Shown piece after piece: positions 8,119 through 16,517 of a DNA stretch of 50,009 nt. The stretch covers positions 1 to 50,009 of the forward strand of contig NZ_CAMLJP010000039.1 of the NCBI RefSeq assembly GCF_946480385.1, in the 5' to 3' direction. The notes beneath the pieces are model-generated. The model saw nothing but the letters and a program-made list of their open reading frames with translations. It did not search any database and was not told the DNA's origin. Position numbers and translations under genes: made by a program. The DNA comes from an uncultured Azospirillum sp. GTDB lineage: Bacteria; Pseudomonadota; Alphaproteobacteria; Azospirillales; Azospirillaceae. Within the stretch, counting starts at the first letter, position 1, and the number at the start of each line of letters is the position of its first letter.

Positions 8119-9402
8119 ATGGAACTCACCGTCCTTTTCGGCACCTTCGTGGTGCTGCTGTTCCTGGGCGTGCCGATCGCCTTCGTGCTCGGCATCTCGT
8201 CGCTGGCGACCATCGTCTACATGGGCATGCCGCCGCTGATCGTCTTCCAGCGCATGGCGTCGGGCATGAACGCCTTCGCCCTGATGGCGATCCCCTTCTT
8301 CATCTATGCCGGCGAGCTGATGGTGCGCGGCGCCATCGCCGAGAAGCTGGTGCGGCTGGCGGCCGCCATGGTCGGCCATTTCCGCGGCGGGCTGGGGCTG
8401 GTCAACGTCACCGCCTCCACCTTCTTCGGCGGCGTGTCGGGCTCGGCGGTGGCCGACGCCTCGGCGGTCGGCGGGTTGATGATCCCGCAGATGCAGAAGC
8501 GCGGCTATGGCGTCGACTACGCGGTGAACATCACCGTGACCTCGGCGATCATCGCGCTGATGATCCCGCCCAGCCACAACATGATCATCTATTCGATCTC
8601 GGCCGGCGGTTCGATCTCCATCGCCGACCTGTTCACCGCCGGCATCCTGCCGGGCCTGCTGCTCGCCGGCATGCTGATGATCGCGGCCTATTACGTCGCC
8701 CGCAAGCGCAACTACCCGGCGGAGGCCTTCCCCGGCTGGTCCGCTGTCCGCAACATCTTCATCAACGCCGTGCCGGGCCTCGCTCTGATCGGCATCATCG
8801 TCGGCGGCGTGCGGTCGGGCATCTTCACCGCCACCGAAAGCTCGATGATCGCGGTGGCCTACGCGCTGCTGATCACGCTGGTGATCTACCGCAGCATGAG
8901 CTGGTCGGACTTCGTCGCCGCCACCATGGGCGCGGTGCGCACCACGGCGATGGTGCTGCTGGTCATCGGCGCCGCCGCCTCCTTCGGCTGGCTGCTGGCC
9001 CTGCTGCAGGTGCCGACCGCGACCGTGAACCTGATGCGCAGCATCAGCGACAACCCCTATGTCATCTTCCTGCTGATCAACGTGGCGCTGCTGGTGCTCG
9101 GCTGCTTCATGGACATGTCGCCGCTGATCATCATCACCACGCCGATCTTCCTGCCGGTCATCACCGCTTTCGGCATGGACCCGGTGCATTTCGGCGTCGT
9201 GCTGGTGCTGAACCTCGGCATCGGCCTCTGCACGCCGCCGGTGGGGTCGGTGCTGTTCGTCGGCTGCGCCGTTGGCCGCATCCCGATCATGCAGGCCGTC
9301 CGGACGATCTGGCCCTTCTACGTCGCCTGCATCATCGCCCTGGTGCTTGTCACCTACATACCCTCGATCTCGCTGTTCCTGCCGCGTATGTTCGCGCAGT
9401 GA
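8119..9402 (+). CDS. dctM: TRAP transporter large permease (DctM)
   Basis: A 427-residue, roughly 12-helix protein of the ion-transporter superfamily that carries out sodium-driven uptake of substrate delivered by DctP. Visible landmarks are the PIAFVLGISS start, GGVSGSAVADASAVG, the IPPSHNMIIYS segment, a TATESSMIAVAYAL re-entrant region, and GIGLCTPPVGSVLFVGCAVG near the end. Length is normal for DctM. It is the third gene of the operon; an ion transporter gene follows 104 bases later and might be co-transcribed. Confidence 0.93.
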   Translation: MELTVLFGTFVVLLFLGVPIAFVLGISSLATIVYMGMPPLIVFQRMASGMNAFALMAIPFFIYAGELMVRGAIAEKLVRLAAAMVGHFRGGLGLVNVTASTFFGGVSGSAVADASAVGGLMIPQMQKRGYGVDYAVNITVTSAIIALMIPPSHNMIIYSISAGGSISIADLFTAGILPGLLLAGMLMIAAYYVARKRNYPAEAFPGWSAVRNIFINAVPGLALIGIIVGGVRSGIFTATESSMIAVAYALLITLVIYRSMSWSDFVAATMGAVRTTAMVLLVIGAAASFGWLLALLQVPTATVNLMRSISDNPYVIFLLINVALLVLGCFMDMSPLIIITTPIFLPVITAFGMDPVHFGVVLVLNLGIGLCTPPVGSVLFVGCAVGRIPIMQAVRTIWPFYVACIIALVLVTYIPSISLFLPRMFAQ

Positions 9403-9505
9403 AATTTCCCACCTCCGCTTTCCACCCACTCTTCCCGACTGCCGGTTCCTGGATACCGGTTCCGGACGCCAAGTCCGGGCGAAATCCAGGCAAGGAGACA
9501 GAACA

Positions 9506-11149
9506 ATGCTGAAAAAGATCTCCGCAACCCTGGCCGGGGTACTGGCCCTGCTGCCGTCGACCGCCGTCCTGGCCGATACCGGCCACGGTCACTTCGCCTA
9601 TTCGACGGACGGCGGCGCCCAGATCGCCGTCGGGCTGCTGCTGGCGGCGCTGTTCGCCACGCTGATCGCCGAGACCTTCCACAAGACGCTGGCGGCCGGT
9701 GCCGTCGTCGCCGTGATGCTGATGATCTCAGCGGCGACCCCGCTGCACATCATGGATTTCGACACGGCGGTGCGCGCGGTCGACTGGAACGTCATCTTCC
9801 TGCTGGGCAGCATGATGGCGATCGTGTCGGTGCTGATCGGCACGCGGGTCTTCGACTGGCTGAACGCCCGCATGGTGGCCTGGGCGCGCGGCCGGTCAAA
9901 GCTGCTGGCGAACACGGTCATCGTGGCGACGGCGGTGTTGTCAGCCTTCGCCGACAACGTCACCACCGTGCTGTTCATGGCGCCGGTGGTGTCGAAGGCG
10001 GCGCGCAGCCTGCGGGTTTCGGTGTGGGCGCTGGCGATGCCAATGGTGATGGCCGCCAACATCGGCGGCACGGCGACGCTGATCGGCGACCCGCCCAACG
10101 TCATCGTCGGCGTGGCGGCCGGCCTGCCCTTCATGGATTTCCTCTATTTCCTGGCCGTGCCGGTGATCTTCATGATCGTCGCGCTCTGCGCCTTCAGCGC
10201 CTTCTGGTACCGCAAGGATCTGGCCGGCGCCCATGCCGAGACCGATGGCGAGGCCGAAACGGTGGAGCTGCAGGACCCGAAGGTGCTGTCCTGGACGCTC
10301 GGCGTGGTTGGACTGACCTTCCTCGGCTTCTTCACCCACAGCATCACCCATCTGCCGGTCGGCGTCGTCGCCTTCGCCGGGGCGGTGCTGACCATGGCCG
10401 GGCGGCACATCATCCTGCGCGGCCCGCTGGGGCCTAAGAAGGCGGAGCATCTGTTCACCCACGGCTTCGAACATGGAATCGAGTGGCTGACGCTGGGCTT
10501 CTTCATCTTCCTGTTCATGGCCATCAGCTCGGCCGAGCATACCGGGCTGATCGCCGGCGCCGCGGCCAAGCTGCAGGATCTGGTGCAGGCGGTCTCCGTC
10601 GGCTTCGGCATGGGGCTGCAGGCGAAGCTGCTGACCGCGGCCCTGCTGATCCTGGTGTTCAGCGCGGTGGTGTCGGCGGTGGTCGACAACATCCCCTACA
10701 CCATCGCCGCCGCCGCCATCGTCCGGGTCTTGGTCGCCTCCTTCGCCACGGAGTTCACGGCGGCGGGCCTGGGCGGCGCGGACCTGCAGACGACCACCAA
10801 CGTGCTGTGGTGGTCGCTGGCGCTGGGCGCCTGCCTTGGCGGCAACGGCACCCTGATCGGCGCCAGCGCCAACGTCACCACCGTCGGGCTTCTGGAAAAG
10901 GACGGGCACCACATGCCGTTCGTCTCGTTCCTGCGCTTCGGCGTCCCGGTCACCGCCATGACGATCGGCATCGCGGCGCTGTACCTCACCAGCTATGTCT
11001 ATGGCGGGGCGATCCAGACCAATCTGGTGGGGGCGATGGCGCTGCTGGCGCTGGGCGTCGCCGCGGTTCTGCGCGGCATGAGCCGGCGGATGCCCAAGAC
11101 GGCGGACGAAGCGGCCGATGGGGCGCTGTCCCCGCCGGCAGGGGAATAG
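9506..11149 (+). CDS. ArsB/NhaD-type ion transporter (IT superfamily)
   Basis: A 547-residue membrane protein with an N-terminal signal-like helix and about 12 further helices. Two motifs place it in the ArsB/NhaD/P-protein branch of the ion-transporter superfamily: SAFADNVTTVLFMAPV and NIGGTATLIGDPPNVIVG. The pseudo-repeat in the C-terminal half reads VDNIPYTIAAAAI and GGNGTLIGASANV. Members are Na+/H+ antiporters, arsenite or carboxylate/anion carriers, so the substrate cannot be fixed. I chose the ATG at 9506 because AAGGAGA lies eight bases upstream; the open frame extends to 9272 but overlaps dctM. Lying behind a sodium-driven TRAP operon, a role in sodium balance is an attractive guess. 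Confidence 0.82.
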   Translation: MLKKISATLAGVLALLPSTAVLADTGHGHFAYSTDGGAQIAVGLLLAALFATLIAETFHKTLAAGAVVAVMLMISAATPLHIMDFDTAVRAVDWNVIFLLGSMMAIVSVLIGTRVFDWLNARMVAWARGRSKLLANTVIVATAVLSAFADNVTTVLFMAPVVSKAARSLRVSVWALAMPMVMAANIGGTATLIGDPPNVIVGVAAGLPFMDFLYFLAVPVIFMIVALCAFSAFWYRKDLAGAHAETDGEAETVELQDPKVLSWTLGVVGLTFLGFFTHSITHLPVGVVAFAGAVLTMAGRHIILRGPLGPKKAEHLFTHGFEHGIEWLTLGFFIFLFMAISSAEHTGLIAGAAAKLQDLVQAVSVGFGMGLQAKLLTAALLILVFSAVVSAVVDNIPYTIAAAAIVRVLVASFATEFTAAGLGGADLQTTTNVLWWSLALGACLGGNGTLIGASANVTTVGLLEKDGHHMPFVSFLRFGVPVTAMTIGIAALYLTSYVYGGAIQTNLVGAMALLALGVAAVLRGMSRRMPKTADEAADGALSPPAGE

Positions 11150-11210
11150 CGCAGCCCGCCTGCAAGGATGGGCGGACACAGGGCCGGCCTCACGGGCCGG
11201 CCACATGGGC

Positions 11211-11244
11211 CAGCCGGATCCGACAAGGGTCCGGCCGGCTTTTC
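11211..11244 (+). terminator. Terminator-like hairpin after the ion transporter
   Basis: An AGCCGGA...TCCGGCCGGCT imperfect GC-rich stem is followed by TTTTC. Just upstream, two GGCCGGCC blocks (11182-11189 and 11195-11202) could form another hairpin. Confidence 0.6.
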
Positions 11245-11359
11245 TTCGTCCGGTCACATGACGGCGCGGCAGCAAAAAGTTCCACATCCACAAATCCAAA
11301 GCTGCGCCCAAACGTAGAAGGAAGGCAGCCCAATCCATCGCACTGCGGAGCCCCAGCCC

Positions 11360-11944
11360 ATGACATTTCTGACGGAGACCGGCGCGAGCGGCACCGCCCA
11401 GGAGGTTTCTCCAGGCAGCATCCAGCGCGGCGCGGTCCCCATCGACGACGAGACGGCAAGGCTGGAGGCGCTGCGGCGCACGGGACTGCTGGACAGCGAG
11501 CCGGAGCCGGCCTTCGACGATCTGGTCTCCTGGGCCTGCGACCATTTCCGCATGCCCATCGCGCTGGTGTCGCTGCTGGATGCCGACCGCCAGTGGTTCA
11601 AGGCGCGCCGCGGCCTGGAGGTCCAGGAAACCCCGCGCGACGTCGCCTTCTGCCGCTTCACCATCCGCCAGAGCCTGCCGATGGTGGTGGAGGATGCCGC
11701 CTGCGATCCGCGTTTCCAGAACAATCCGCTGGTGCTGGGCGAGCCGCACATCCGCTTCTATGCCGGCGCGCCGATCATCAACCGGGACGGGCTGGCGCTC
11801 GGCTCCGTCTGCCTGATCGACACGGTGCCGCGCAGCTTCAGCACGGTGGACCGCATGGTGCTGGCCCAGCTGACGGTGACGGCGCTGGCGGCCATCGAGC
11901 GACGCCGGGACGAAAAAACGCAGAGCGAGAGACAGCAGGGCTGA
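11360..11944 (+). CDS. Stand-alone GAF-domain sensor protein
   Basis: A 194-residue soluble protein made almost entirely of one GAF domain (about 35-180). Recognisable family stretches are LLDSEPEPAFDDLVSWACDHF, IALVSLLDADRQWFKARRGL, ETPRDVAFCRFTI and IRFYAGAPI ... GSVCLIDT. There is no output domain, so it may act through a partner. The next gene encodes a protein whose N-terminal GAF domain is clearly paralogous to this one and carries cyclic-di-GMP domains; a shared pathway is inferred. Ligand unknown. Confidence 0.85.
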   Translation: MTFLTETGASGTAQEVSPGSIQRGAVPIDDETARLEALRRTGLLDSEPEPAFDDLVSWACDHFRMPIALVSLLDADRQWFKARRGLEVQETPRDVAFCRFTIRQSLPMVVEDAACDPRFQNNPLVLGEPHIRFYAGAPIINRDGLALGSVCLIDTVPRSFSTVDRMVLAQLTVTALAAIERRRDEKTQSERQQG

Positions 11945-12055
11945 AGACGGCAGGTTGTTTTTATGCTGCGATGCACCATTCTCACTGACTCAATGACGAT
12001 TTTGACGGCAGGATCGGCGCCGGATTTGGTTGAAGACGATAGTCCCCGGAACAGG

Positions 12056-13885
12056 ATGACCATCCCCATGACGCCCGCGTCGGCCTTGCCGCCGATCCCG
12101 GCCCGCGAGGACGACCGCCTTGCGGCGTTGCAGCGGTTCGAACTGCTCGACACCCCGGCGGAACCGGCCTTCGACCAGATCACCCGGCTGGCGGCCAAGC
12201 TGCTGAAGGTGCCGGTCGCGCTGATCTCGCTGGTCGACCGCGACCGGCAGTGGTTCAAGTCGCGGATCGGACTGCCGGTGCAGGAGACGCCGCGCGAGCA
12301 CGCCTTCTGCGCCCATGCGCTCGATTCCGACGGCCCCTTCGTGGTGGGCGACGCCCGGCAGGACGAGCGTTTCGCCAACAACCCGCTGGTCACCGGCGAT
12401 CCCAACATCCGCTTCTATGCCGGGGCGCCGTTGCGGACGGCCGACGGGCTGGCGCTGGGCACCATCTGCGTGATCGACGACCAGCCGCGCGCCGCCCTGA
12501 CGCCGGAGGAGGAAGAGGCGCTGCGAGACCTGTCGGCGATGACGATGGCGCATATCGAGGCGCGGCGCGCGGTCGGCTATCTGCATCCCGTCACCGCGCT
12601 GTCGAACCGCTTCCGCTTCCTGGCGGATGTAAATGCCATGCCGGCCGAACCGGCGGATTCCGCGGCAACGGCGGTGGTGATCGACACCGCAGCGTCCCAG
12701 CAATATGCCGAGCTGACCCGCGTGCTGGGGCAGGTCTGCGCCGATGCGTTCGAGGTCGATTGCGCCCGCCGCATCCTCGCCTGCCTGACGGAGCGGACGC
12801 GGCTCTACCATGTGTCGCCGGCCCGCTTCGCCTTCATTCTGGAGGGCCGTGACGCGGTGGACGGCGAGCTTGCGTCCACGCTCAACCGCGTCAGCACGGC
12901 CATCCGCAGCCCCTTCCAGTATCAGGGCGTGCCGATCGCCACCTCAACCGGCATCGGCTTCGTCCACCGGTCGGGCAGCCCGTCGGGAGGCGTCGAGCTG
13001 CTGCGCGCGGCCACCAGCGCCGCCCACCAGTCGCTGGAGGAGCAGAAGCCCTGGTGCGCTTATGACGAGGAGCAGGACCGCGCCGGCCACCGCGCCTTCC
13101 TGCTGCTGCGCAGCCTGACCGAGGCGATGGGCGCGCAGGACCAGCTGCACATCGCCTATCAGCCCAAGGTCGACCTGCGCACCGACCGCTGCATCGGCGC
13201 GGAAGCGCTGCTGCGCTGGACCCATCCGGAGCTGGGGCCGATCTCGCCGGCCGAATTCGTGCCACTGGCCGAACGCACGGCGCTGGTGCGGCCGCTGACC
13301 GAATGGGTGATCGCGGCGGTGCTGGGGCAGGTCGCACACTGGCGTCGGCGCGGCATCGACCTGCCGGTGTCGATCAACATCTCGATGCTGGATCTCGGCA
13401 CCGGCGATTTCGCCGACCGGGTGGCGGCGATGCTGGACCGCCACGGGGTGCGGGCGGACTGGATCGATTTCGAGGTGACGGAAAGCGCCCTGATGACCGA
13501 CCGGGCGGAGGTCGACCGCCAGCTCCACCGGCTGCGCCATCTGGGCATGGCCGTCGAGATCGACGATTTCGGCACGGGGCAGAGCGCCCTGTCCTACCTG
13601 AAGGACATTCCGGCGACCGCGGTGAAGATCGACCAGCGCTTCATCCGCTCCATCGCCGCCGAGCGCAGCGACCAGATCATGGTCCGCTCGACCATCGAGC
13701 TTGCCCATGACCTGGGCTATCTCGTCGTCGCCGAGGGGGTGGAGACGGCGGAGGCTTACGACTGGCTGCGCCTGCACGGCTGCGATTTCGGCCAGGGCTA
13801 CCTGATTTCCCGGCCGCTGGCACCGACGGCGTTCGAGGACTGGCTGGCGGCGGGCGCCTTCCGACCCGCCGCCGTGCCTGCCTGA
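12056..13885 (+). CDS. GAF - degenerate GGDEF - EAL protein, probable c-di-GMP phosphodiesterase
   Basis: A 609-residue protein with GAF (about 20-165), a GGDEF-fold domain (about 175-330) and EAL (about 350-600). The GGDEF domain has lost its key motifs: the usual D-x-L-T-G-L-x-N-R reads HPVTALSNR and the active-site GGDEF reads SPARF (254-258), so it should not make c-di-GMP. The EAL domain keeps what it needs: EALLRW (EAL at 383-385), an NIS motif, DDFGTG, a VKID lysine and EGVET, so hydrolysis of c-di-GMP is expected. The start is uncertain; in-frame ATGs lie at 11963 and 11993, and I use 12056, just ahead of conserved GAF sequence. It ends two bases from the convergent hglS-like stop. 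Confidence 0.85.
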   Translation: MTIPMTPASALPPIPAREDDRLAALQRFELLDTPAEPAFDQITRLAAKLLKVPVALISLVDRDRQWFKSRIGLPVQETPREHAFCAHALDSDGPFVVGDARQDERFANNPLVTGDPNIRFYAGAPLRTADGLALGTICVIDDQPRAALTPEEEEALRDLSAMTMAHIEARRAVGYLHPVTALSNRFRFLADVNAMPAEPADSAATAVVIDTAASQQYAELTRVLGQVCADAFEVDCARRILACLTERTRLYHVSPARFAFILEGRDAVDGELASTLNRVSTAIRSPFQYQGVPIATSTGIGFVHRSGSPSGGVELLRAATSAAHQSLEEQKPWCAYDEEQDRAGHRAFLLLRSLTEAMGAQDQLHIAYQPKVDLRTDRCIGAEALLRWTHPELGPISPAEFVPLAERTALVRPLTEWVIAAVLGQVAHWRRRGIDLPVSINISMLDLGTGDFADRVAAMLDRHGVRADWIDFEVTESALMTDRAEVDRQLHRLRHLGMAVEIDDFGTGQSALSYLKDIPATAVKIDQRFIRSIAAERSDQIMVRSTIELAHDLGYLVVAEGVETAEAYDWLRLHGCDFGQGYLISRPLAPTAFEDWLAAGAFRPAAVPA

Positions 13886-13886
13886 C

Positions 13887-15299
13887 CTACTTCGCCACGA
13901 CGCAGGCAGCGATGGAAGCCCGTTCGATTTCGGCATAGAGGTCGAACGGGTTCAGCACCGGGGCGCCGAGATCGGATTCGAAGCGCTGCTGGTTCGGGCT
14001 GGCGGTGAAGTCCTGCTGCGCATCGTCGCCCAGGTTGGACTGGAAGATGCCAGCGGCGCTGACGGGCAGGAAATCCTCGTACACCACCGGATCGAAGCGG
14101 ACGAGGCCGGTTTCGATCAGCGTCTCCAGATCGCTGCCCGGCGCCGGCGGGTTGCTGCGCCCCGCTTCGGTCAGCGAATAGGCGAAGTAGCCGAGCCCCT
14201 CGCGGCGGATCTCGTCCCAGCTGTCGGGGAAGGGAGCGAAGACCTCCTGCAGGGCCGCCATGTACTGCGCGGCGTTGGAGCCGTCGGCGGCCGGAGCGAC
14301 GAGGCGGCGGGAATCCTGCAGCAGCGTGTCGTACAGCGCCCGCCCCTTCGGCGTCAGGGCGATGCCGCGCTGTTCGATCTCACCGAAGCGGGCGGTGTGG
14401 ACACCCGAGCGCCAGCCCTCACCGTCGCCGTCCCGGAAATCGACCGGCTCGCTCAGCGCCTTGAAGGAGGTCTGGCGCAGCAGGATCGGGCAGCGGCGGG
14501 TCGGCGGGCCTTCGACCACGGCCTTAGGCGCGATGCCCTTTTCCAGCATCTGGCGCTGGACCGCGTCGATGTCCAGCGTGCGCGGCGTCAGGTGGTTGAT
14601 GTGCGGCCCCTTGAAGGACACCACGTCGGCGATCAGCCGGTGGGCGTCGTGCAGGCGGTTGTAGAGGTCCAGCGGCACGTTGGCCCGGCTGTGCCAGCGG
14701 AAGGTCTCCAGCGCCTCGGCGACGAAGCGGTCGGCATCCTCTTCATCCAGTCCGCCCTCGGCCTCAGCCTTTTCGATCAGGGCGAGGCAGCCGGGAGTGA
14801 AGATGCTGCGGCCAGCCAGCACCCGCTCCGCCTCGCGCCGCAGATCGGCATCGGCGATCAGGTCGAGCCGCAGCAGGGAGGTGAAGACGCGGAAGGGGTT
14901 GCGGCTCAGCGCCTCCTCGTCCACCGGGCGGAAGGCGGTGGAATGGACGGGGACGCCGGCCTCCGACAGGTCGTAATAGCCGACCGGCCGCATGCCCATC
15001 ACCGCGAACAGCCGGCGCATGGTCGACAGCTCCTGCGCGGTGCCGAGACGGATGGCGCCGTGGCGCTCCTCGGTGATGCGGGCGAGGCCGCCGGCGGACT
15101 CCAGCCGGTGACGTTCGGCCGGGTCGGCGGCCAGCACCGCCGCGTTCACCTCCTCCACCAGCTCGACGAGCGTCTGATAGGCCGGAACCTCGGTCCGATA
15201 CATCTCCGACATGGCGGTGGAGAACAGGGTGCGGATCGCATCGGGGCTGATGGCTTCGGCACTGGTGGCACCGGCACGGGTAATCGTCTGGACGCTCAT
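13887..15299 (-). CDS. hglS: 2-oxoadipate dioxygenase/decarboxylase (DUF1338, HglS/YdcJ family)
   Basis: A 470-residue protein of the DUF1338 family. Members of the HglS type use Fe(II) and O2 to turn 2-oxoadipate into 2-hydroxyglutarate in the D-lysine branch of lysine catabolism. Family signatures are ERHGAIRLG (His80, Arg84 area), VGYYDLSEAGVPVHSTAFRP (around 106-124), NHLTPRTLDID (235-245) and RFGEIEQRG (304-312). The ATG at 15299 is used; a TTG six codons upstream also keeps the frame. The neighbours, a LysR regulator and an AmaA-like oxidase, repeat the arrangement known in Pseudomonas putida, which supports this function over a generic YdcJ call. Confidence 0.85.
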   Translation of the reverse strand: MSVQTITRAGATSAEAISPDAIRTLFSTAMSEMYRTEVPAYQTLVELVEEVNAAVLAADPAERHRLESAGGLARITEERHGAIRLGTAQELSTMRRLFAVMGMRPVGYYDLSEAGVPVHSTAFRPVDEEALSRNPFRVFTSLLRLDLIADADLRREAERVLAGRSIFTPGCLALIEKAEAEGGLDEEDADRFVAEALETFRWHSRANVPLDLYNRLHDAHRLIADVVSFKGPHINHLTPRTLDIDAVQRQMLEKGIAPKAVVEGPPTRRCPILLRQTSFKALSEPVDFRDGDGEGWRSGVHTARFGEIEQRGIALTPKGRALYDTLLQDSRRLVAPAADGSNAAQYMAALQEVFAPFPDSWDEIRREGLGYFAYSLTEAGRSNPPAPGSDLETLIETGLVRFDPVVYEDFLPVSAAGIFQSNLGDDAQQDFTASPNQQRFESDLGAPVLNPFDLYAEIERASIAACVVAK

Positions 15300-15415
15300 T
15301 CCAAATCTCGCTCGCAATGGCTTGCCGGACCTGTGCGGTCCCTTCCAAGCGTCTGCTATAGCAACGATTTACCGCTCTGGATTGCGATTGTTTTTCCCGA
15401 CTTCATGACCAAAGC

Positions 15416-16327
15416 TCATGACCCGGCGGCATCTCGGCAGTCCGCCGTATCCGCCAGGATCCAGTCGCGGAAGGCGGCCAGCGGCGGATAGCCCGCCCGT
15501 TCGGCCGGCCAGACGACGTAATAGGCGTTCTCGCTCTCCATCGGCAGGTCGAGCGCCGGCACCAGCTGTCCGGAGCGCAACTCCTCCTCGATCAGGAACA
15601 GCGGCAGCAGGGCGACGCCCAGCCCGGCGATGGCCGCCTGGGACGCCGTGGCGAACTGGTCGAACAGCATGCCGTGCACGCCGTCGGCGGGGGTGCCGTG
15701 CAGGGTCAGCCAGCGTTCCCACGCATCGGGGCGGCTGGTCAGGTGCAGCAGCGGGGCGAGCCGCAGGTCGGCCGGCTGGCGGAAGTCGAAACGGTCGCGC
15801 AAGCCCCGGCTGCAGGCGGGGATGACGGTCTCCCGGCGCAACAGCGCCATCTCCCCGCCCGGCCAGTCGGGACGGCCGAAATGGATCGCCGCATCCACCG
15901 GATCCAGCCGGAAATCGAAGGGCGCCATCCGCGTCACCAGATTGATAGTGATGCCGGGATTGTCGGCCAGGAAGTTCGGCAGGCGCGGCGCCAGCCAGCG
16001 CGTGCCAAAGGTCGGCAGGATGGCGATGCTGAGCGTGCCACCGAAGGGGTTGGCGCGCAGGTTCAGCGACGCGGTGCTGATCTTGCGCAGGGCGTCGCGG
16101 ACCTCGCGCACGTAATACTCGCCGCCGGCGGTCAGGCGGATGGTCTGCCGTTCGCGGTGGAACAGCTCGACCTCCAGCGACTCCTCCAGTGCCTTGATCT
16201 GGCGGCTGACCGCGCTCTGGGTCAGGGACAGTTCCTTGGCCGCGGCGGTGATGCTGCCGGTGCGCGCCGCCGCCTCGAACGCCGAGAGCAGGGCCAGGGA
16301 GGGAAGGAAACGGCGTGGGCTCTGCAT
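15416..16327 (-). CDS. LysR-family transcriptional regulator of the lysine/pipecolate genes
   Basis: A 303-residue LysR regulator. The N-terminal winged helix-turn-helix is clear (FEAAARTGSITAAAKELSLTQSAVSRQIKALE, residues about 16-48), followed by a type-2 periplasmic-binding-like effector domain of the GcvA-like class (GTLSIAILPTFGTRWLAPRLP). The start at 16327 has AGGAATGAG just ahead; a longer frame upstream lacks LysR character. It lies between hglS (same strand, 116 bases downstream) and the divergent amaA-like gene, so it probably controls both through the 190-base divergent region. Confidence 0.88.
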   Translation of the reverse strand: MQSPRRFLPSLALLSAFEAAARTGSITAAAKELSLTQSAVSRQIKALEESLEVELFHRERQTIRLTAGGEYYVREVRDALRKISTASLNLRANPFGGTLSIAILPTFGTRWLAPRLPNFLADNPGITINLVTRMAPFDFRLDPVDAAIHFGRPDWPGGEMALLRRETVIPACSRGLRDRFDFRQPADLRLAPLLHLTSRPDAWERWLTLHGTPADGVHGMLFDQFATASQAAIAGLGVALLPLFLIEEELRSGQLVPALDLPMESENAYYVVWPAERAGYPPLAAFRDWILADTADCRDAAGS

Positions 16328-16517
16328 CTCATTCCTGGACAGAATGACTGAATGAGCAAACATCACTTGGCCGAAGGAGGTAGGCAAGTCAATCTTCCCA
16401 GCTGTCCGGGGCTGCGGCGGCCCGTTCCGCCCATGGATGCGGTGGGGACGGTGTTTCCCGCCGGGAATGACGGGCGTACAAAAGCAAGCGCAACAGACGC
16501 GAAAAGGACCACAGGGG

